Assembly: GCF_023657595.1 (NCBI RefSeq)
Contig: NZ_CP098323.1
Location: forward strand, 3,310,001-3,374,000
From: Cytobacillus firmus
GTDB taxonomy: Bacteria; Bacillota; Bacilli; Bacillales; Cytobacillaceae
Length of the DNA: 64,000 bases
Direction: 5' to 3'
A program made the position numbers and the translations under genes. Below, piece by piece: positions 1 to 8,292 of this stretch. Numbering within the stretch: the stretch's first letter is position 1; the number at the start of each line of letters is the position of its first letter. The notes beneath the pieces were generated by a model that was given only the letters and a program-made list of their open reading frames with translations, had not been told where the DNA came from and did no database searches.

Positions 1-601
1 AGGACATATCTCTTACCTGCTTCACAGCAATCTTTGAATATGTAGTTAAGATGGTGAACGACTGGCTGTTAAGACCCTGAATCTCCATTGTAAGCCGCGC
101 CAGTTCCGCCTCGGAAAGTTTATCTGCTTTATTCAGGATTATTAAGTCTGCATGCCTTACCTGCTCAATTAAAAGCTGCTGCACCTGAGGACTTAACACA
201 TTTCGATTAAGCCATCTTGGACTGTCAACAACAGAAATAATGCCTTTTACCCGCATCCTGTCTGCAAAAAGGGGGGAAAGGATGCTATCCAGAACTTCAA
301 TGGGATGAGCAGCACCTGTAGTTTCAATATAAATCGCTTCCGGCTTTTCAACCATTAATAATTCCTGAAGCTGCGCCTCGAGCTTATCTGAGATGGTACA
401 GCATATACAGCCGTCAAGCAGCTCTTTTAATGGCACACCCTCATCGACTGCATCCGAGTCAATGGAAACTTTCCCAAGCTCGTTCATCATGACTGCCACT
501 TTTCTGCCTTGCTTTTTTTCATCCTGGAGCAGCTGCTTTAGAAGCGTCGTTTTCCCGCTCCCAAGAAATCCTGATAATATATATATTTCTGTTTTATTCA
601 T
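1..601 (-). CDS. CobW/G3E-family GTPase (metallochaperone type), C-terminus off left edge
   Basis: The first 200 residues of a G3E GTPase of the CobW/YciC type are visible; the C-terminal part lies beyond the window. A Walker A loop GFLGSGKTT sits at residues 11-19, the family CxCC metal-binding motif (GCICCT) at about 64-69, an ETTGAAHP switch follows, and NKAD is the guanine-specificity motif. The family uses GTP hydrolysis to deliver metal ions such as zinc or cobalt to proteins. The ATG overlaps the end of the upstream 133-residue gene by 8 bases, so the two are probably translated together. The exact metal and client cannot be told. Confidence 0.9.
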   Translation of the reverse strand, partial: MNKTEIYILSGFLGSGKTTLLKQLLQDEKKQGRKVAVMMNELGKVSIDSDAVDEGVPLKELLDGCICCTISDKLEAQLQELLMVEKPEAIYIETTGAAHPIEVLDSILSPLFADRMRVKGIISVVDSPRWLNRNVLSPQVQQLLIEQVRHADLIILNKADKLSEAELARLTMEIQGLNSQSFTILTTYSKIAVKQVRDMS

Positions 602-995
602 ACTTTTCCCCTTCTACACGATCTGCCAGCATTTCTTCAATCATAAGCATCATTTTCTTCTCTATTGAATCAATATCCAGATTGGTTAAATAACCAACAG
701 AATGAAACATTTCCTGTTTGCATTTCCAGATGGGAATATAAGCATTCGGAAAAAATTCATCCTCCGTCTCTATTCCCAGTTCCAGAATGGACTCATAATC
801 ATTTTCAAACACATCGTTTTCTGATGCATGCCTGCCTTTTATCGTCCTGACCAGGTCCACTGCCAGATTTTCCTCTTCAGTTTGAAAGTCTGTTTTGTAC
901 TTATTAAGAAGTTTTTCTGCAAGCTTTTCACATTTTTGTTCAATATCTGATATTTGCCTGCGGCTCTCTTCATTAAGCTTTACTACCTGCTTCAA
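594..995 (-). CDS. Uncharacterised 133-aa hydrophilic protein upstream of CobW-type GTPase
   Basis: I do not recognise the family. It is a soluble, acidic, mostly helical-looking protein (rich in E, K, L) with no signal peptide or membrane segment. The start is supported by a GAGGTGATC ribosome site just upstream. Its last codons overlap the start of the CobW-type GTPase by 8 bases, so translational coupling is likely. This pairing suggests, but does not show, a link to the GTPase. Confidence 0.75.
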   Translation of the reverse strand: MKQVVKLNEESRRQISDIEQKCEKLAEKLLNKYKTDFQTEEENLAVDLVRTIKGRHASENDVFENDYESILELGIETEDEFFPNAYIPIWKCKQEMFHSVGYLTNLDIDSIEKKMMLMIEEMLADRVEGEKYE

Positions 996-1109
996 AGGAT
1001 CACCTCTTTATAGCTATCCTGTCTAATGACCCATTGTATATGATTTTACCAGTCCATACAAACCATAAGACATATTTGCTATAATTTCTATTAAGGATGG
1101 TGGAGAAAA

Positions 1110-1727
1110 ATGCTCGAAAATACTGGAGAAAGAATCATACTGGAGGAAATGCCGGTTACTAACGGAATGCTTCTGGAACATTTGGCACGTTACTATTTTG
1201 CCCTTTATTACGCTAAAGGAAGAGTGCTTGATATTGCCTGCGGGACGGGGTACGGTTCAAAAATAATGGCAAAAGCCAAGAAAAAAGAAATTAATGAAAT
1301 TGTTGCAGTGGACATTGATGAGGGTGCACTGAACTATGCCAGACAGCATCATTATCATCCTCTCGTGCAATATATTAAAGCCAATGCGGAAGATGATTCC
1401 CTCCCTGAACAATTAGGATTCTTTGATGTGATAACGAGCTTTGAAACGCTTGAACACCTGCCATCAGAAGAAATATTCCTTAACAGTCTTTTTAAGATGC
1501 TAAAGCCAGGCGGGACTCTCATTTTATCCACGCCCTTCGGTGCCGGAAGGGGAAAGCCAACAAATGAGCCCTTCCATTTTCACCAGCTGACTGAGGATGA
1601 ATTTATTGAACTGTTCAAGTCTTACGGAGAGACGGAATTTTATTATCAGAGAAGTGTTCTCATTGAACCGAAAAGAGAAGGCAAACACTACCCTTTTGGG
1701 ATTGCAGTCTGCAGAAAAAGTAAATGA
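1110..1727 (+). CDS. Class I SAM-dependent methyltransferase
   Basis: This 205-residue protein has the Rossmann methyltransferase signature: motif I VLDIACGTGYGS at about residues 41-52, an acidic VAVDID ending at about 73 that should hold the SAM ribose, and a motif IV/post-I stretch SFETLEHLP near 113-121. It resembles the UbiE/Coq5 small-molecule and lipid methyltransferase group (Methyltransf_11). The substrate cannot be deduced. A GGATGGTGGAG ribosome site precedes the ATG. It is one of the few plus-strand genes and its stop codon lies inside a terminator stem shared with the convergent LCP gene. Confidence 0.9.
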   Translation: MLENTGERIILEEMPVTNGMLLEHLARYYFALYYAKGRVLDIACGTGYGSKIMAKAKKKEINEIVAVDIDEGALNYARQHHYHPLVQYIKANAEDDSLPEQLGFFDVITSFETLEHLPSEEIFLNSLFKMLKPGGTLILSTPFGAGRGKPTNEPFHFHQLTEDEFIELFKSYGETEFYYQRSVLIEPKREGKHYPFGIAVCRKSK

Positions 1728-1755
1728 GGAGCCCGCCGGCTCCTCATTTACTTTT
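1716..1755. terminator. Bidirectional rho-independent terminator, 18-bp perfect stem
   Basis: The arms AAAAGTAAATGAGGAGCC (1716-1733) and its exact complement (1738-1755) flank a CGCC loop. A run of T follows on one strand and A on the other, so it can end both the methyltransferase and the convergent LCP gene. The stop codon of the methyltransferase is inside the left arm. Confidence 0.9.
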
Positions 1756-1768
1756 AATAGCGTCTCTC

Positions 1769-2686
1769 TCAGTTCTTTTCAGCATCCAAAAACTGCTTAA
1801 GCGCTTCTGAATTTTCTTCAAAATCAAGCTGGAGAACCGAACCGGCATGTTCATAAGTTTTATTCTCATAACTATCTTCAACAGGTACCCTAAGTGTTTC
1901 AATGTCAGTGACAGGATTCATTAAAAACTTCACACCGAGTGATAATGCTTCTTCAATCTTTAAGTCGGTTTCAACGTATTTCATTGCCTGGCTGATTACT
2001 TCAGGAAACCTTGCTAAACCGGCAGGTGATGAGAATTGGTTCATCACTTCATCTTTAAGCCCAATTAAAATTTCCTGCTGCCGGTCAACTCTCCCGAAAT
2101 CACTTTGTCCGTCATGGCGAAATCTCACATATGATAAAATGTCGCTTCCCTTAAGCTTTTGTTTTCCCGGCTCCAGATCCAATCCCATATCTTCAATCAT
2201 GGCGGCACTGACTTCTGCTTCAATTCCGTCCGGGGCAATCGCATCAAGCATCGCTGTAAATCCCTTAAAATCAATAATTGCTGTATGATCGATTTGGATT
2301 CCGAAGTTTTGTTCTATTGTATCCTTTAATAATTCCTTGCCGCCTATATAATAAGCATGATTCAACTTGCTGTACATATATTGGTAATCCGGTATTTTTA
2401 CATAGCTGTCCCTCATAAGAGAGACCAATTTAATGGATTCCCCGGAAGGTTCATAGCTGGCCAGCACAATGGCATCCGAACGTGAATCCTCTTCTCCTCT
2501 GCTATCGACACCAATCAGCAAAAAGTTTTTCGTTTCATGTACAATCGCTGAGGGCTCTTTATTCACCTTTTCGGACTCGCCGATCTCCGTCTCCTGCCTT
2601 GCATTATTGTTTTCTTTTTGCTGAAAAGACATGCAGCCGGATAGTATAGCTGCAGCCGCTGCAAATAGGATCATAATTTTTTTCAA
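1769..2686 (-). CDS. LCP (LytR-CpsA-Psr) family lipoprotein
   Basis: LCP enzymes transfer undecaprenyl-phosphate-linked polymers such as teichoic acids to peptidoglycan outside the membrane. The LCP domain covers about residues 45-215, with LLIGVDSR, a VSLMRDSYV segment and the arginine-rich end YVRFRHDGQSDFGRVDRQ that binds the pyrophosphate. A signal sequence with a lipobox (ILSGC) gives a lipoprotein anchor, whereas most LCP proteins have a transmembrane anchor. I take the TTG at 2686 as the start because AGGGGTGA sits at good spacing before it; an upstream GTG at 2695 overlaps that site. The exact polymer is unknown. Confidence 0.9.
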   Translation of the reverse strand: MKKIMILFAAAAAILSGCMSFQQKENNNARQETEIGESEKVNKEPSAIVHETKNFLLIGVDSRGEEDSRSDAIVLASYEPSGESIKLVSLMRDSYVKIPDYQYMYSKLNHAYYIGGKELLKDTIEQNFGIQIDHTAIIDFKGFTAMLDAIAPDGIEAEVSAAMIEDMGLDLEPGKQKLKGSDILSYVRFRHDGQSDFGRVDRQQEILIGLKDEVMNQFSSPAGLARFPEVISQAMKYVETDLKIEEALSLGVKFLMNPVTDIETLRVPVEDSYENKTYEHAGSVLQLDFEENSEALKQFLDAEKN

Positions 2687-2840
2687 GTAAATCACCCCTG
2701 CGCTGCTTAATAGTTAAGTTATTACCATTGTGGGAAAGAGAAACGCTTTCTATACCCACTTTCTAAGAACAGCCATACTTGAACTGCCCCCACCTGCCGC
2801 TACTCGCTTGAGGAAGGAATCGTCTCGCTTGAAAATGATG

Positions 2841-2868
2841 AAAAAAGCTCTCCGAATCGGAGAGCTTT
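2841..2868 (-). terminator. Terminator after S41 protease gene
   Basis: A stem AAAGCTCTCCGA / TCGGAGAGCTTT-like hairpin lies directly downstream of the minus-strand stop codon, followed on that strand by a T-rich run. Confidence 0.85.
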
Positions 2869-2871
2869 AGA

Positions 2872-4371
2872 TTATGACCCTATTTGTTTTTTCAGCACTT
2901 CAGCTGCTTTTTGAATTTGCGTATCATTTTGGTCGATTTTTTCACGGAGTTTTTCCATCAGCCTAAGAGTAGACTGCCCTGATAATACTCCATTTTGATC
3001 AAGCTTTTCAGCAGCCTGGAATTCCTTGACAGCTGCTTCCGTTTTTTCATCAAAGAAACCGTCTTCTCTTCCAGGATTATATCCCAGAGCTTTCAGCATA
3101 GCTTGAGCTGCTTTAACCTGAGCTGAAGAAGCAGAAAGCTTTAATTCAGTGTCTGGATTAATAAATGGCAGTGCAGCGTATTCCGGCAAGGCCACTTTGT
3201 GGTCAGGTGTAATTCCCTTTTTATGAATCCAATTTCCATCCGGTGTCAGCCATTTTTCAGTAGTGAATTTCATGTTTGACCCATCGGAGAAGTCCTGTGC
3301 ACGCTGGACGGTGCCTTTCCCAAACGATTTTTCACCGACAAGCGGCACATCTGCGGATTCGTGTACTGCCGCAGCCAGAATTTCTGATGCACTGGCACTT
3401 CCTTTATCAATCACAACGACTAAAGGTATATTCGGGTTTTCTTCTCTCTTTGATTTTACTTCTTCTCTGTTTCCATTGCGGTCTTCAATTTGGAATAATA
3501 TCTCGCCATCCGGGACAAACAGGCTGGAGATTTCCACTGCCTGATCCAGAAGGCCTCCTGGATTCTGGCGAAGATCAAGGATTAATCCTTTCATGCCCTG
3601 CTTCTGCAGTTCATTCAGAGTTTCAACCAGTTCTTTAGAAGTATTTTCTGAGAATGTAGTAATCTGTACTTTTGCAATACCATCTTCCAGCATTTCCCCA
3701 TAGACGGTTTCAAGCGGAATGGTATCGCGTGTAATGGAAATTTTCATAGGCTCATCTGTGCCGGGACGCTGAACTGCAAGTTCTACTTTAGTCCCTTTTT
3801 CGCCTCTGATCAGCATAACGGCTTCTGTAGAGCTCATCCCCTGAAGGCTTTTTCCATCAACTGAGAGAACCTTGTCATTTGGCCTAAGCCCGGCTTTTTC
3901 AGCAGGTGAACCTTTCAATGGGGATACAATGACTATGTAGCCTTCCTGTTCCTGGATTTCAGCTCCGATTCCTTCAAAAGAGGATGAAATACTCTGATGA
4001 AAGCTTTCGGCTTCTTCTTCATTCATATAGTCCGAGTATGGATCATCGAGCGCTTCAAGCATACCGTTAATAGCGCCATTTATAAGGTTATTTTGATCCA
4101 CTTCCTGGAAATAGTTTGCTTTCAGGGTATCATACGCTGTATACAGCTTATCAAATTCCCTTCTTTCGCTTGTTCCCACATCTACTGCCTTTTCATCTCC
4201 AAAGGCCAGTGCAAAGGTAGTAATTCCAGCTGAAAGAAACACAATAAAAAACAGCAGCATTACAAAATGAAACTTTTTCATGCGGATAAAACCTGAATGG
4301 TTATTATCTGGTGTTTCTGAAGTTTCTTTGTTTAAATCTTCATTTTGCAAACTTTTCACCACTTTCGTCAC
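2872..4371 (-). CDS. ctpA: C-terminal processing peptidase, S41 family (CtpA/CtpB type)
   Basis: This is a membrane-anchored carboxy-terminal processing protease. In order: one N-terminal transmembrane helix (about residues 32-56), a PDZ domain (about 120-205), the S41 protease core with the catalytic serine in GSASASEI and lysine in SFGKGTVQ, and a C-terminal peptidoglycan-binding domain (about 410-470). The 499-residue length fits Bacillus CtpA/CtpB, and its position next to the VanY-type gene fits the ctpA-yodJ-deoD order of B. subtilis. The start is uncertain: the GTG at 4371 has no clear ribosome site, while GTG codons at 4362 or 4359 sit a few bases after a GGTGA. Confidence 0.92.
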   Translation of the reverse strand: MTKVVKSLQNEDLNKETSETPDNNHSGFIRMKKFHFVMLLFFIVFLSAGITTFALAFGDEKAVDVGTSERREFDKLYTAYDTLKANYFQEVDQNNLINGAINGMLEALDDPYSDYMNEEEAESFHQSISSSFEGIGAEIQEQEGYIVIVSPLKGSPAEKAGLRPNDKVLSVDGKSLQGMSSTEAVMLIRGEKGTKVELAVQRPGTDEPMKISITRDTIPLETVYGEMLEDGIAKVQITTFSENTSKELVETLNELQKQGMKGLILDLRQNPGGLLDQAVEISSLFVPDGEILFQIEDRNGNREEVKSKREENPNIPLVVVIDKGSASASEILAAAVHESADVPLVGEKSFGKGTVQRAQDFSDGSNMKFTTEKWLTPDGNWIHKKGITPDHKVALPEYAALPFINPDTELKLSASSAQVKAAQAMLKALGYNPGREDGFFDEKTEAAVKEFQAAEKLDQNGVLSGQSTLRLMEKLREKIDQNDTQIQKAAEVLKKQIGS

Positions 4372-4452
4372 CGTAAAATAACTATGTACAATCCTTAATG
4401 ATTAGAATAACATTTATCGAATAAATTACAAAGAAAAATGTGTGCAGCGATT

Positions 4453-4486
4453 AAAGAGCGCCAGCAAAATATGCGTGGCGCTCTTT
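4453..4486 (-). terminator. Terminator after copper-chaperone gene
   Basis: An 11-bp perfect stem, AAAGAGCGCCA and its complement, closes a 12-base loop just downstream of the CopZ-like gene. The sequence beyond it on the minus strand is only moderately T-rich. Confidence 0.75.
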
Positions 4487-4492
4487 CTTATG

Positions 4493-4699
4493 TCAGGCTA
4501 CCCCATAGCCCTGGTCTTCTATCGCTTTTATCAAATGTTCCTTATCAGATTTTTCAGGATCATAGACGATTTCTGCATGTTCATCATGAAAGGCAATCGA
4601 GACGCTTGCCACGCCATCGATGGAGAGAAGGGCATTTTTGACTGCCTCTTCACAATGGCCGCAGGTCATGCCTACAACTTTAAATGAAACTTTTTCCAA
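4493..4699 (-). CDS. copZ: CopZ-like heavy-metal-associated (HMA) copper chaperone
   Basis: A single 68-residue HMA domain with the metal site GMTCGHC (residues 9-15) and the ferredoxin-like beta-alpha-beta pattern. CopZ proteins carry Cu(I) to a CopA-type ATPase. The start is TTG at 4699, preceded by AAGGAGG at 8-base spacing. No copA or csoR is next to it in this window, which is unusual because copZ commonly sits beside copA; another HMA cargo metal is possible. Confidence 0.9.
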   Translation of the reverse strand: MEKVSFKVVGMTCGHCEEAVKNALLSIDGVASVSIAFHDEHAEIVYDPEKSDKEHLIKAIEDQGYGVA

Positions 4700-4957
4700 A
4701 GCATGTGCCTCCTTTTTACAAATTAAACCTTACTTTATTAATACCTCATTGAAGGAGGTTTATAAACATCAGGTAAACAGACAGCCGGCCCGGCCAAACT
4801 TCACTTGAATTAAAGCGGCATTTACATCAGGAAAATAAAAGATTAATGTTTTGGCGGTATAAACATATTTTATTATAAAGCCATTTTAAAATTCTCTATC
4901 AAACCTTTTCATCATCCAGACCTTAGCTCTCCCAGCACTTTCTTAAGGGGTGATTTT

Positions 4958-5206
4958 ATGATGTTAACCGCAATATTATGGATAAGCTTCGCATTTTCCC
5001 TAATCAGCCTAATTGCCGGGATTATGAATCAGTCATGGAAACTTGCTCTATTAAGTTTTTTTCTGCTGCTGCCATTGGGATATTCTCTAACAGGGGCAGA
5101 AAATGTGCTCCGTTTTCTATCAGGCCTTCCAGCTGTACCCTTCCTTTTAGCGGTGATATTCTATTTTCAATCAGGAAAAAGCAGGCTGAAGGAGAAAGGC
5201 AAATAA
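4958..5206 (+). CDS. Small membrane protein, 82 aa, unknown function
   Basis: A hydrophobic protein with two or three predicted membrane helices (about residues 3-22, 27-45 and 55-71) and a basic C-terminus (KSRLKEKGK) expected to be cytoplasmic. An AAGGGGTGA ribosome site precedes two adjacent ATG codons. It ends at a strong bidirectional terminator shared with the VanY-type gene. I do not recognise the family. Confidence 0.7.
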   Translation: MMLTAILWISFAFSLISLIAGIMNQSWKLALLSFFLLLPLGYSLTGAENVLRFLSGLPAVPFLLAVIFYFQSGKSRLKEKGK

Positions 5207-5227
5207 AAGAGGCCATTTTGGCCTCTT
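5207..5227. terminator. Bidirectional terminator between small membrane gene and yodJ
   Basis: AAGAGGCCA (5207-5215) pairs with TGGCCTCTT (5219-5227) across a three-base loop, with T runs beyond it on both strands. The right arm overlaps the stop codon of the minus-strand carboxypeptidase. Confidence 0.85.
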
Positions 5228-6098
5228 AGATTTTTTTAACAAGATCAAAGTACTCTTCCAAAGTCCATTTCTTTTCATAAATGACTTTCGCAGCTTCATG
5301 GCCCACATAACGGAAATGCCAAGGCTCATATTTATAACCTGTGATGGCTTCTTTTCCTTTTGGATAGCGGAGAATAAAACCATAATGATGCGCATTTTCA
5401 GCAAGCCACTTTCCTTCCTTTGTCTCCCCGAATTCTTCGGAAAGCTCAAGACTTGCACTTCTGCTTGAGATATCCATTGACAGTCCTGTCTGATGTTCAC
5501 TGCTTCCGGGAATCGCCACAGCCTGGACCGCTTTTTCTTTACCAACTCTATTTACTTCGGCCTCAAAAACTTCAGATTGCCGTGTAAAAGAGCGATAGCC
5601 GGATACAGCAAATAATTCCACACCTTCATTCAATGCTCCAGCAAATAGCTTCTCCAGTTCTTCAGCTGCGTCCTGGCGCATATAGCTCTTTTCCAAATCT
5701 AACTTCCCGTAAGAAAATGCGACATCCGGGATCATTAGCTTGGATGGTTCATAGCCATCCGGAAGGCTGAATTGTTTATTCACCATGACCATCACATTAT
5801 CAGGGTTCTGGATAATATTTCTGCCATCCACAGATTTAATATCATTAAAATATGAAGCTTCCAATGAAAGAGGATCCTTTTGAATATCTTTCTTGTCTTC
5901 ATTTCCTGCTTCCCCGGCACTGCTTTCTTCTCTATTTAGTGATTCATTTTCTTGAGAAGGTTCATCGAGGCTTTTATCTTCCCCAAGGAACGGAATTTTT
6001 TCAATAAGCGGCTTTGCTTTATCCAAATACGGATCCAGCTGGCTGCAGCCGGAAAGCAGAAGGCTAAGGGTCCCTGCCATAATTATGATCTTCTTCAT
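5226..6098 (-). CDS. yodJ: VanY-type D-alanyl-D-alanine carboxypeptidase lipoprotein (YodJ)
   Basis: A zinc peptidase of the M15B (VanY) family that removes the terminal D-Ala from peptidoglycan stem peptides outside the membrane. A signal peptide with lipobox LLSGC is at residues 13-18. After an acidic linker, the catalytic domain carries the zinc motif SSEHQTGLSMD and the second site EPWHFRY near the C-terminus. Length 290 and position beside deoD match B. subtilis yodJ. The ATG follows a CAGGTGAG ribosome site. Confidence 0.92.
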   Translation of the reverse strand: MKKIIIMAGTLSLLLSGCSQLDPYLDKAKPLIEKIPFLGEDKSLDEPSQENESLNREESSAGEAGNEDKKDIQKDPLSLEASYFNDIKSVDGRNIIQNPDNVMVMVNKQFSLPDGYEPSKLMIPDVAFSYGKLDLEKSYMRQDAAEELEKLFAGALNEGVELFAVSGYRSFTRQSEVFEAEVNRVGKEKAVQAVAIPGSSEHQTGLSMDISSRSASLELSEEFGETKEGKWLAENAHHYGFILRYPKGKEAITGYKYEPWHFRYVGHEAAKVIYEKKWTLEEYFDLVKKI

Positions 6099-6241
6099 TC
6101 AAACTCACCTGTCTTTTTATTTCTTTGCAACATTACTATTTTAACACTACACGTCAACTAGTCCATAATTGTGTTAAAAACAGGACAAACGGCACAAATC
6201 TCATTTTTAATAATTTCAAAATTACATCATCAAAAAAAATA

Positions 6242-6265
6242 AAACTGGCTCAGGTGAACCAGTTT
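6242..6265 (-). terminator. Terminator after deoD
   Basis: AAACTGG (6242-6248) pairs with CCAGTTT (6259-6265). On the minus strand the stem is followed by an A-free T-rich run, the usual intrinsic terminator form. Confidence 0.8.
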
Positions 6266-6274
6266 CATTCTATA

Positions 6275-6979
6275 TTATTCCTTAATAGCAGCTTCAAGTG
6301 CCACTTCGATCATTTCATTGAAGGTGGTTTGTCTTTCTTCAGCAGTCGTTTCCTCACCTGTCAGGATGTGATCACTGACTGTTAGGACAGATAGTGCTTT
6401 GCGGTCAAACTTCGCTGCAAGTGTATATAGAGCGGCTGTTTCCATCTCAATTGCCAGGATCTGATACTTTGCCCATTTTTCAAGTTCCGAATTGTCATTA
6501 TAGAACATGTCAGATGTGAAGACATTTCCGACTTTAAGGTTTAATCCTTTTTCAATACCTGCATCATAAGCTTTTTTCAATAGATCAAAATTGGCTGTCG
6601 GCGCAAAGTCAACCCCTCCGAAAGTGAGCCTGTTCATTTGGGAATCTGTAGAAGAGCTCATCGCAAGGATTACATCTCGAACCTTTACATCTTTTTGAAT
6701 CGCACCACACGTTCCTACTCTAATCAGGTTTTGGACATTATAGCTTTGCATCAGTTCATTGATATAGATGGAAATGGATGGAACCCCCATGCCTGTACCC
6801 TGAACTGATATGCGCTTCCCTTTATATGTTCCTGTATAACCAAACATGTTGCGGACTTCATTGTAGCACTCCGCATTTTCTAAGAATGTTTCTGCAATAT
6901 ATTTTGCACGCAAAGGGTCTCCAGGAAGCAGGACCGTTTCCGCAATTTCATTTTCTTTAGCACCAATATGTACGCTCAT
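6275..6979 (-). CDS. deoD: Purine-nucleoside phosphorylase, DeoD type
   Basis: Cytosolic enzyme that splits purine nucleosides with phosphate into base and (deoxy)ribose-1-phosphate for salvage. The 234-residue length is that of the hexameric DeoD family. Visible signatures are the phosphate-binding [12 protein letters not shown] near the N-terminus, the VGTCGA segment and EMETAALY, which contacts the ribose. I chose the ATG at 6979 because GGAGG lies 7 bases upstream; an earlier ATG at 7000 would place the ribosome site inside the coding region. It lies next to yodJ as in B. subtilis. Confidence 0.95.
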   Translation of the reverse strand: MSVHIGAKENEIAETVLLPGDPLRAKYIAETFLENAECYNEVRNMFGYTGTYKGKRISVQGTGMGVPSISIYINELMQSYNVQNLIRVGTCGAIQKDVKVRDVILAMSSSTDSQMNRLTFGGVDFAPTANFDLLKKAYDAGIEKGLNLKVGNVFTSDMFYNDNSELEKWAKYQILAIEMETAALYTLAAKFDRKALSVLTVSDHILTGEETTAEERQTTFNEMIEVALEAAIKE

Positions 6980-7132
6980 AAATCTAACCTCCAAATTCAT
7001 TCTGAAGCTGATGTAAATGCTTCCAAGTCACACTATACCATATGTGCCACCAGTTAGAAACAAATATGACAGGGCATGTTTTTTCCCTGTGCGGGAAAGC
7101 TAATTTTAGCTTTTCCAAAGGAGGTTGTAATC

Positions 7133-7261
7133 ATGCCGCAAAAAGGAATGAGCAAAAAACTCAGGCAGGCAGTCCAGCATGCCAATGAGACAAATCCATC
7201 TTCCAGGGCTAATACCGAGCCTAATACATCCAAAACAGTCAAAACAATAAGCAATCGATAA
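7133..7261 (+). CDS. Small basic hydrophilic protein, 42 aa (possible minor spore protein)
   Basis: A 42-residue reading frame starting MPQKGMSKKLRQ with an ideal AAAGGAGG ribosome site 8 bases before the ATG. The product is rich in K, Q, N, S and T and has no hydrophobic segment, a composition like that of the minor small acid-soluble spore proteins. I do not recognise the exact family. It is followed 15 bases later by a second gene of the same kind, so the two look like one small plus-strand operon. Confidence 0.65.
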   Translation: MPQKGMSKKLRQAVQHANETNPSSRANTEPNTSKTVKTISNR

Positions 7262-7276
7262 GCGGAGGGACTTAAG

Positions 7277-7426
7277 ATGGGCAAAAAGCACCGTAACCGT
7301 ATAAACTCACCAAAGAAGAATAATCATATTCCTGCAGAAGCCATTGTTGCAGAGCAGGAAGCGCATGGCAAGGAATACACAGCCAACAAACGCAAAAACA
7401 GTCCGGGATCAAACATAACCGAATAA
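7277..7426 (+). CDS. Small basic hydrophilic protein, 49 aa (possible minor spore protein)
   Basis: A 49-residue frame starting MGKKHRNRINSPKKNN, preceded by GCGGAGGG at good spacing. It is highly polar, rich in K, N, A and E, without a membrane segment. It sits 15 bases after the 42-residue gene in the same orientation. Composition and neighbourhood (yod/yoz sporulation genes) suggest a spore-core protein, but no family is recognised. A dispersed repeat begins directly at its stop codon. Confidence 0.65.
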   Translation: MGKKHRNRINSPKKNNHIPAEAIVAEQEAHGKEYTANKRKNSPGSNITE

Positions 7427-7616
7427 GAAAAGCGCAAGCGCCTTGGTCACGAAGGAACGCAGACTAAGAACACCACGTCCTGTGGCAACGTCTGCATGAC
7501 CCGCATCCTGCGGGCCTCAAGCACAAGACGAGCCTCACGGAAAGGCGTCCTTTGCCTTTTTGGGAGGATTGGCTTGTGACCTCGAGGGGGTAGGCGCTGG
7601 AGCTAGACAGTTATCG
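7427..7616. repeat. Dispersed intergenic repeat with inverted ends (AGCGCAAGCGCC ... GGCGCTGGAGCTAGACA type)
   Basis: About 190 bases begin with AGCGCAAGCGCCTTGGTCAC and end with GTGACC ... TAGGCGCTGGAGCTAGACA; the two ends pair (GCGCC with GGCGC, GGTCAC with GTGACC). Inner hairpins include CCCGCATCCTGCGGG. I recall this end sequence as a common non-coding repeat between genes in Bacillaceae genomes; only one copy is in this window, so repetition is not shown here. It has no reading frame with a ribosome site. Confidence 0.65.
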
Positions 7617-7651
7617 AAGTTAAAAGTTATACTTTCCTATATAATAAAAAT

Positions 7652-7681
7652 AAACAGGAGAGCTATTATGCCCTCCTGTTT
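7652..7681 (-). terminator. Terminator after yodL
   Basis: AAACAGGAG (7652-7660) pairs with CTCCTGTTT (7673-7681), followed on the minus strand by an AT-rich stretch ending the yodL transcript. Confidence 0.75.
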
Positions 7682-7687
7682 TCTTAT

Positions 7688-7996
7688 TTATCTAATATGT
7701 ATCCTATTAACTTCTTCCCAGCCGCCCGGCTTCAGCTGATAATAAAATTGCCCTCTTCTGCCTTCATCAATATAGAGTATATCTCCTGTGGAAATAAACC
7801 GGCCATCGAAATCCTCCGGGATCCGATCATGCACATTAAACTTTCTAAAAACTGATTCAAGGCATTCATCATGAGTCAAAGCTTCTACATTAAGGCGATA
7901 TACTTGCTGAAAGCCTTTTTTGCCCCTGAATTCAGGTGTTTGAAAGATCGTAACATCATACTCTCTTCTTTTGATCCTTGTTAATTCCATCAGCAT
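7688..7996 (-). CDS. yodL: YodL family protein (cell-shape modulator)
   Basis: A 102-residue soluble protein matching the YodL family by its core VTIFQTPEFRGKKGFQ and the end QLKPGGWEEVNRI. In B. subtilis, YodL is made during sporulation and, when expressed, widens cells through an effect on MreB. The ATG at 7996 was chosen because AGAGGGGG lies 7 bases before it; the longer frame from 8023 would include that site. It keeps the B. subtilis position downstream of deoD, but on a separate transcript with its own terminator. Confidence 0.85.
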   Translation of the reverse strand: MLMELTRIKRREYDVTIFQTPEFRGKKGFQQVYRLNVEALTHDECLESVFRKFNVHDRIPEDFDGRFISTGDILYIDEGRRGQFYYQLKPGGWEEVNRIHIR

Positions 7997-8225
7997 ATGG
8001 CATCCCCCTCTTATTCCCAGCATCCGTTATTTATGGCTGATTCTAATTCACCAAGTGACCTGTCAACTATCGAATAAGGTCTTCAAAAGCATTCTTATGA
8101 CGTTTTCCAGCCAGCTGCCTAAATTTAAGTGAACAACTTTTCATTACTGTTTAATTAGCCATTTTTATTGTCGTTTCCTCCATCAAAAAAATTCTATTTT
8201 TGTCGATTAACGGTTTTTTTCGTAA

Positions 8226-8239
8226 AGTAAACGCTTTCA
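8226..8239 (+). promoter_or_regulatory. Candidate cre box (CcpA operator) upstream of glycerophosphodiesterase gene
   Basis: AGTAAACGCTTTCA matches the catabolite-responsive element consensus TGWAANCGNTNWCA at all but its first position. It lies about 55 bases upstream of the coding start, where CcpA binding would normally repress transcription. Confidence 0.55.
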
Positions 8240-8292
8240 AAAATGTTTAATCTGCATATTATGTATAAAAGTCTTATCTGGAGGTGATGAAA

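Noticed and set aside
1902..2288. 128-codon plus-strand frame opposite the LCP gene
   Set aside because: Antisense shadow of a well-supported gene; no ribosome site.
2738..2756. cre-like AGAAAGCGTTTCT upstream of the LCP gene
   Set aside because: Only about 10 of 14 consensus positions fit.
4737..4770. GAAGGAGGTTTATAAAC upstream of copZ on the plus strand
   Set aside because: It looks like a ribosome site but no start codon or frame follows; its ACCTC/GAGGT symmetry does not fit a CsoR operator.
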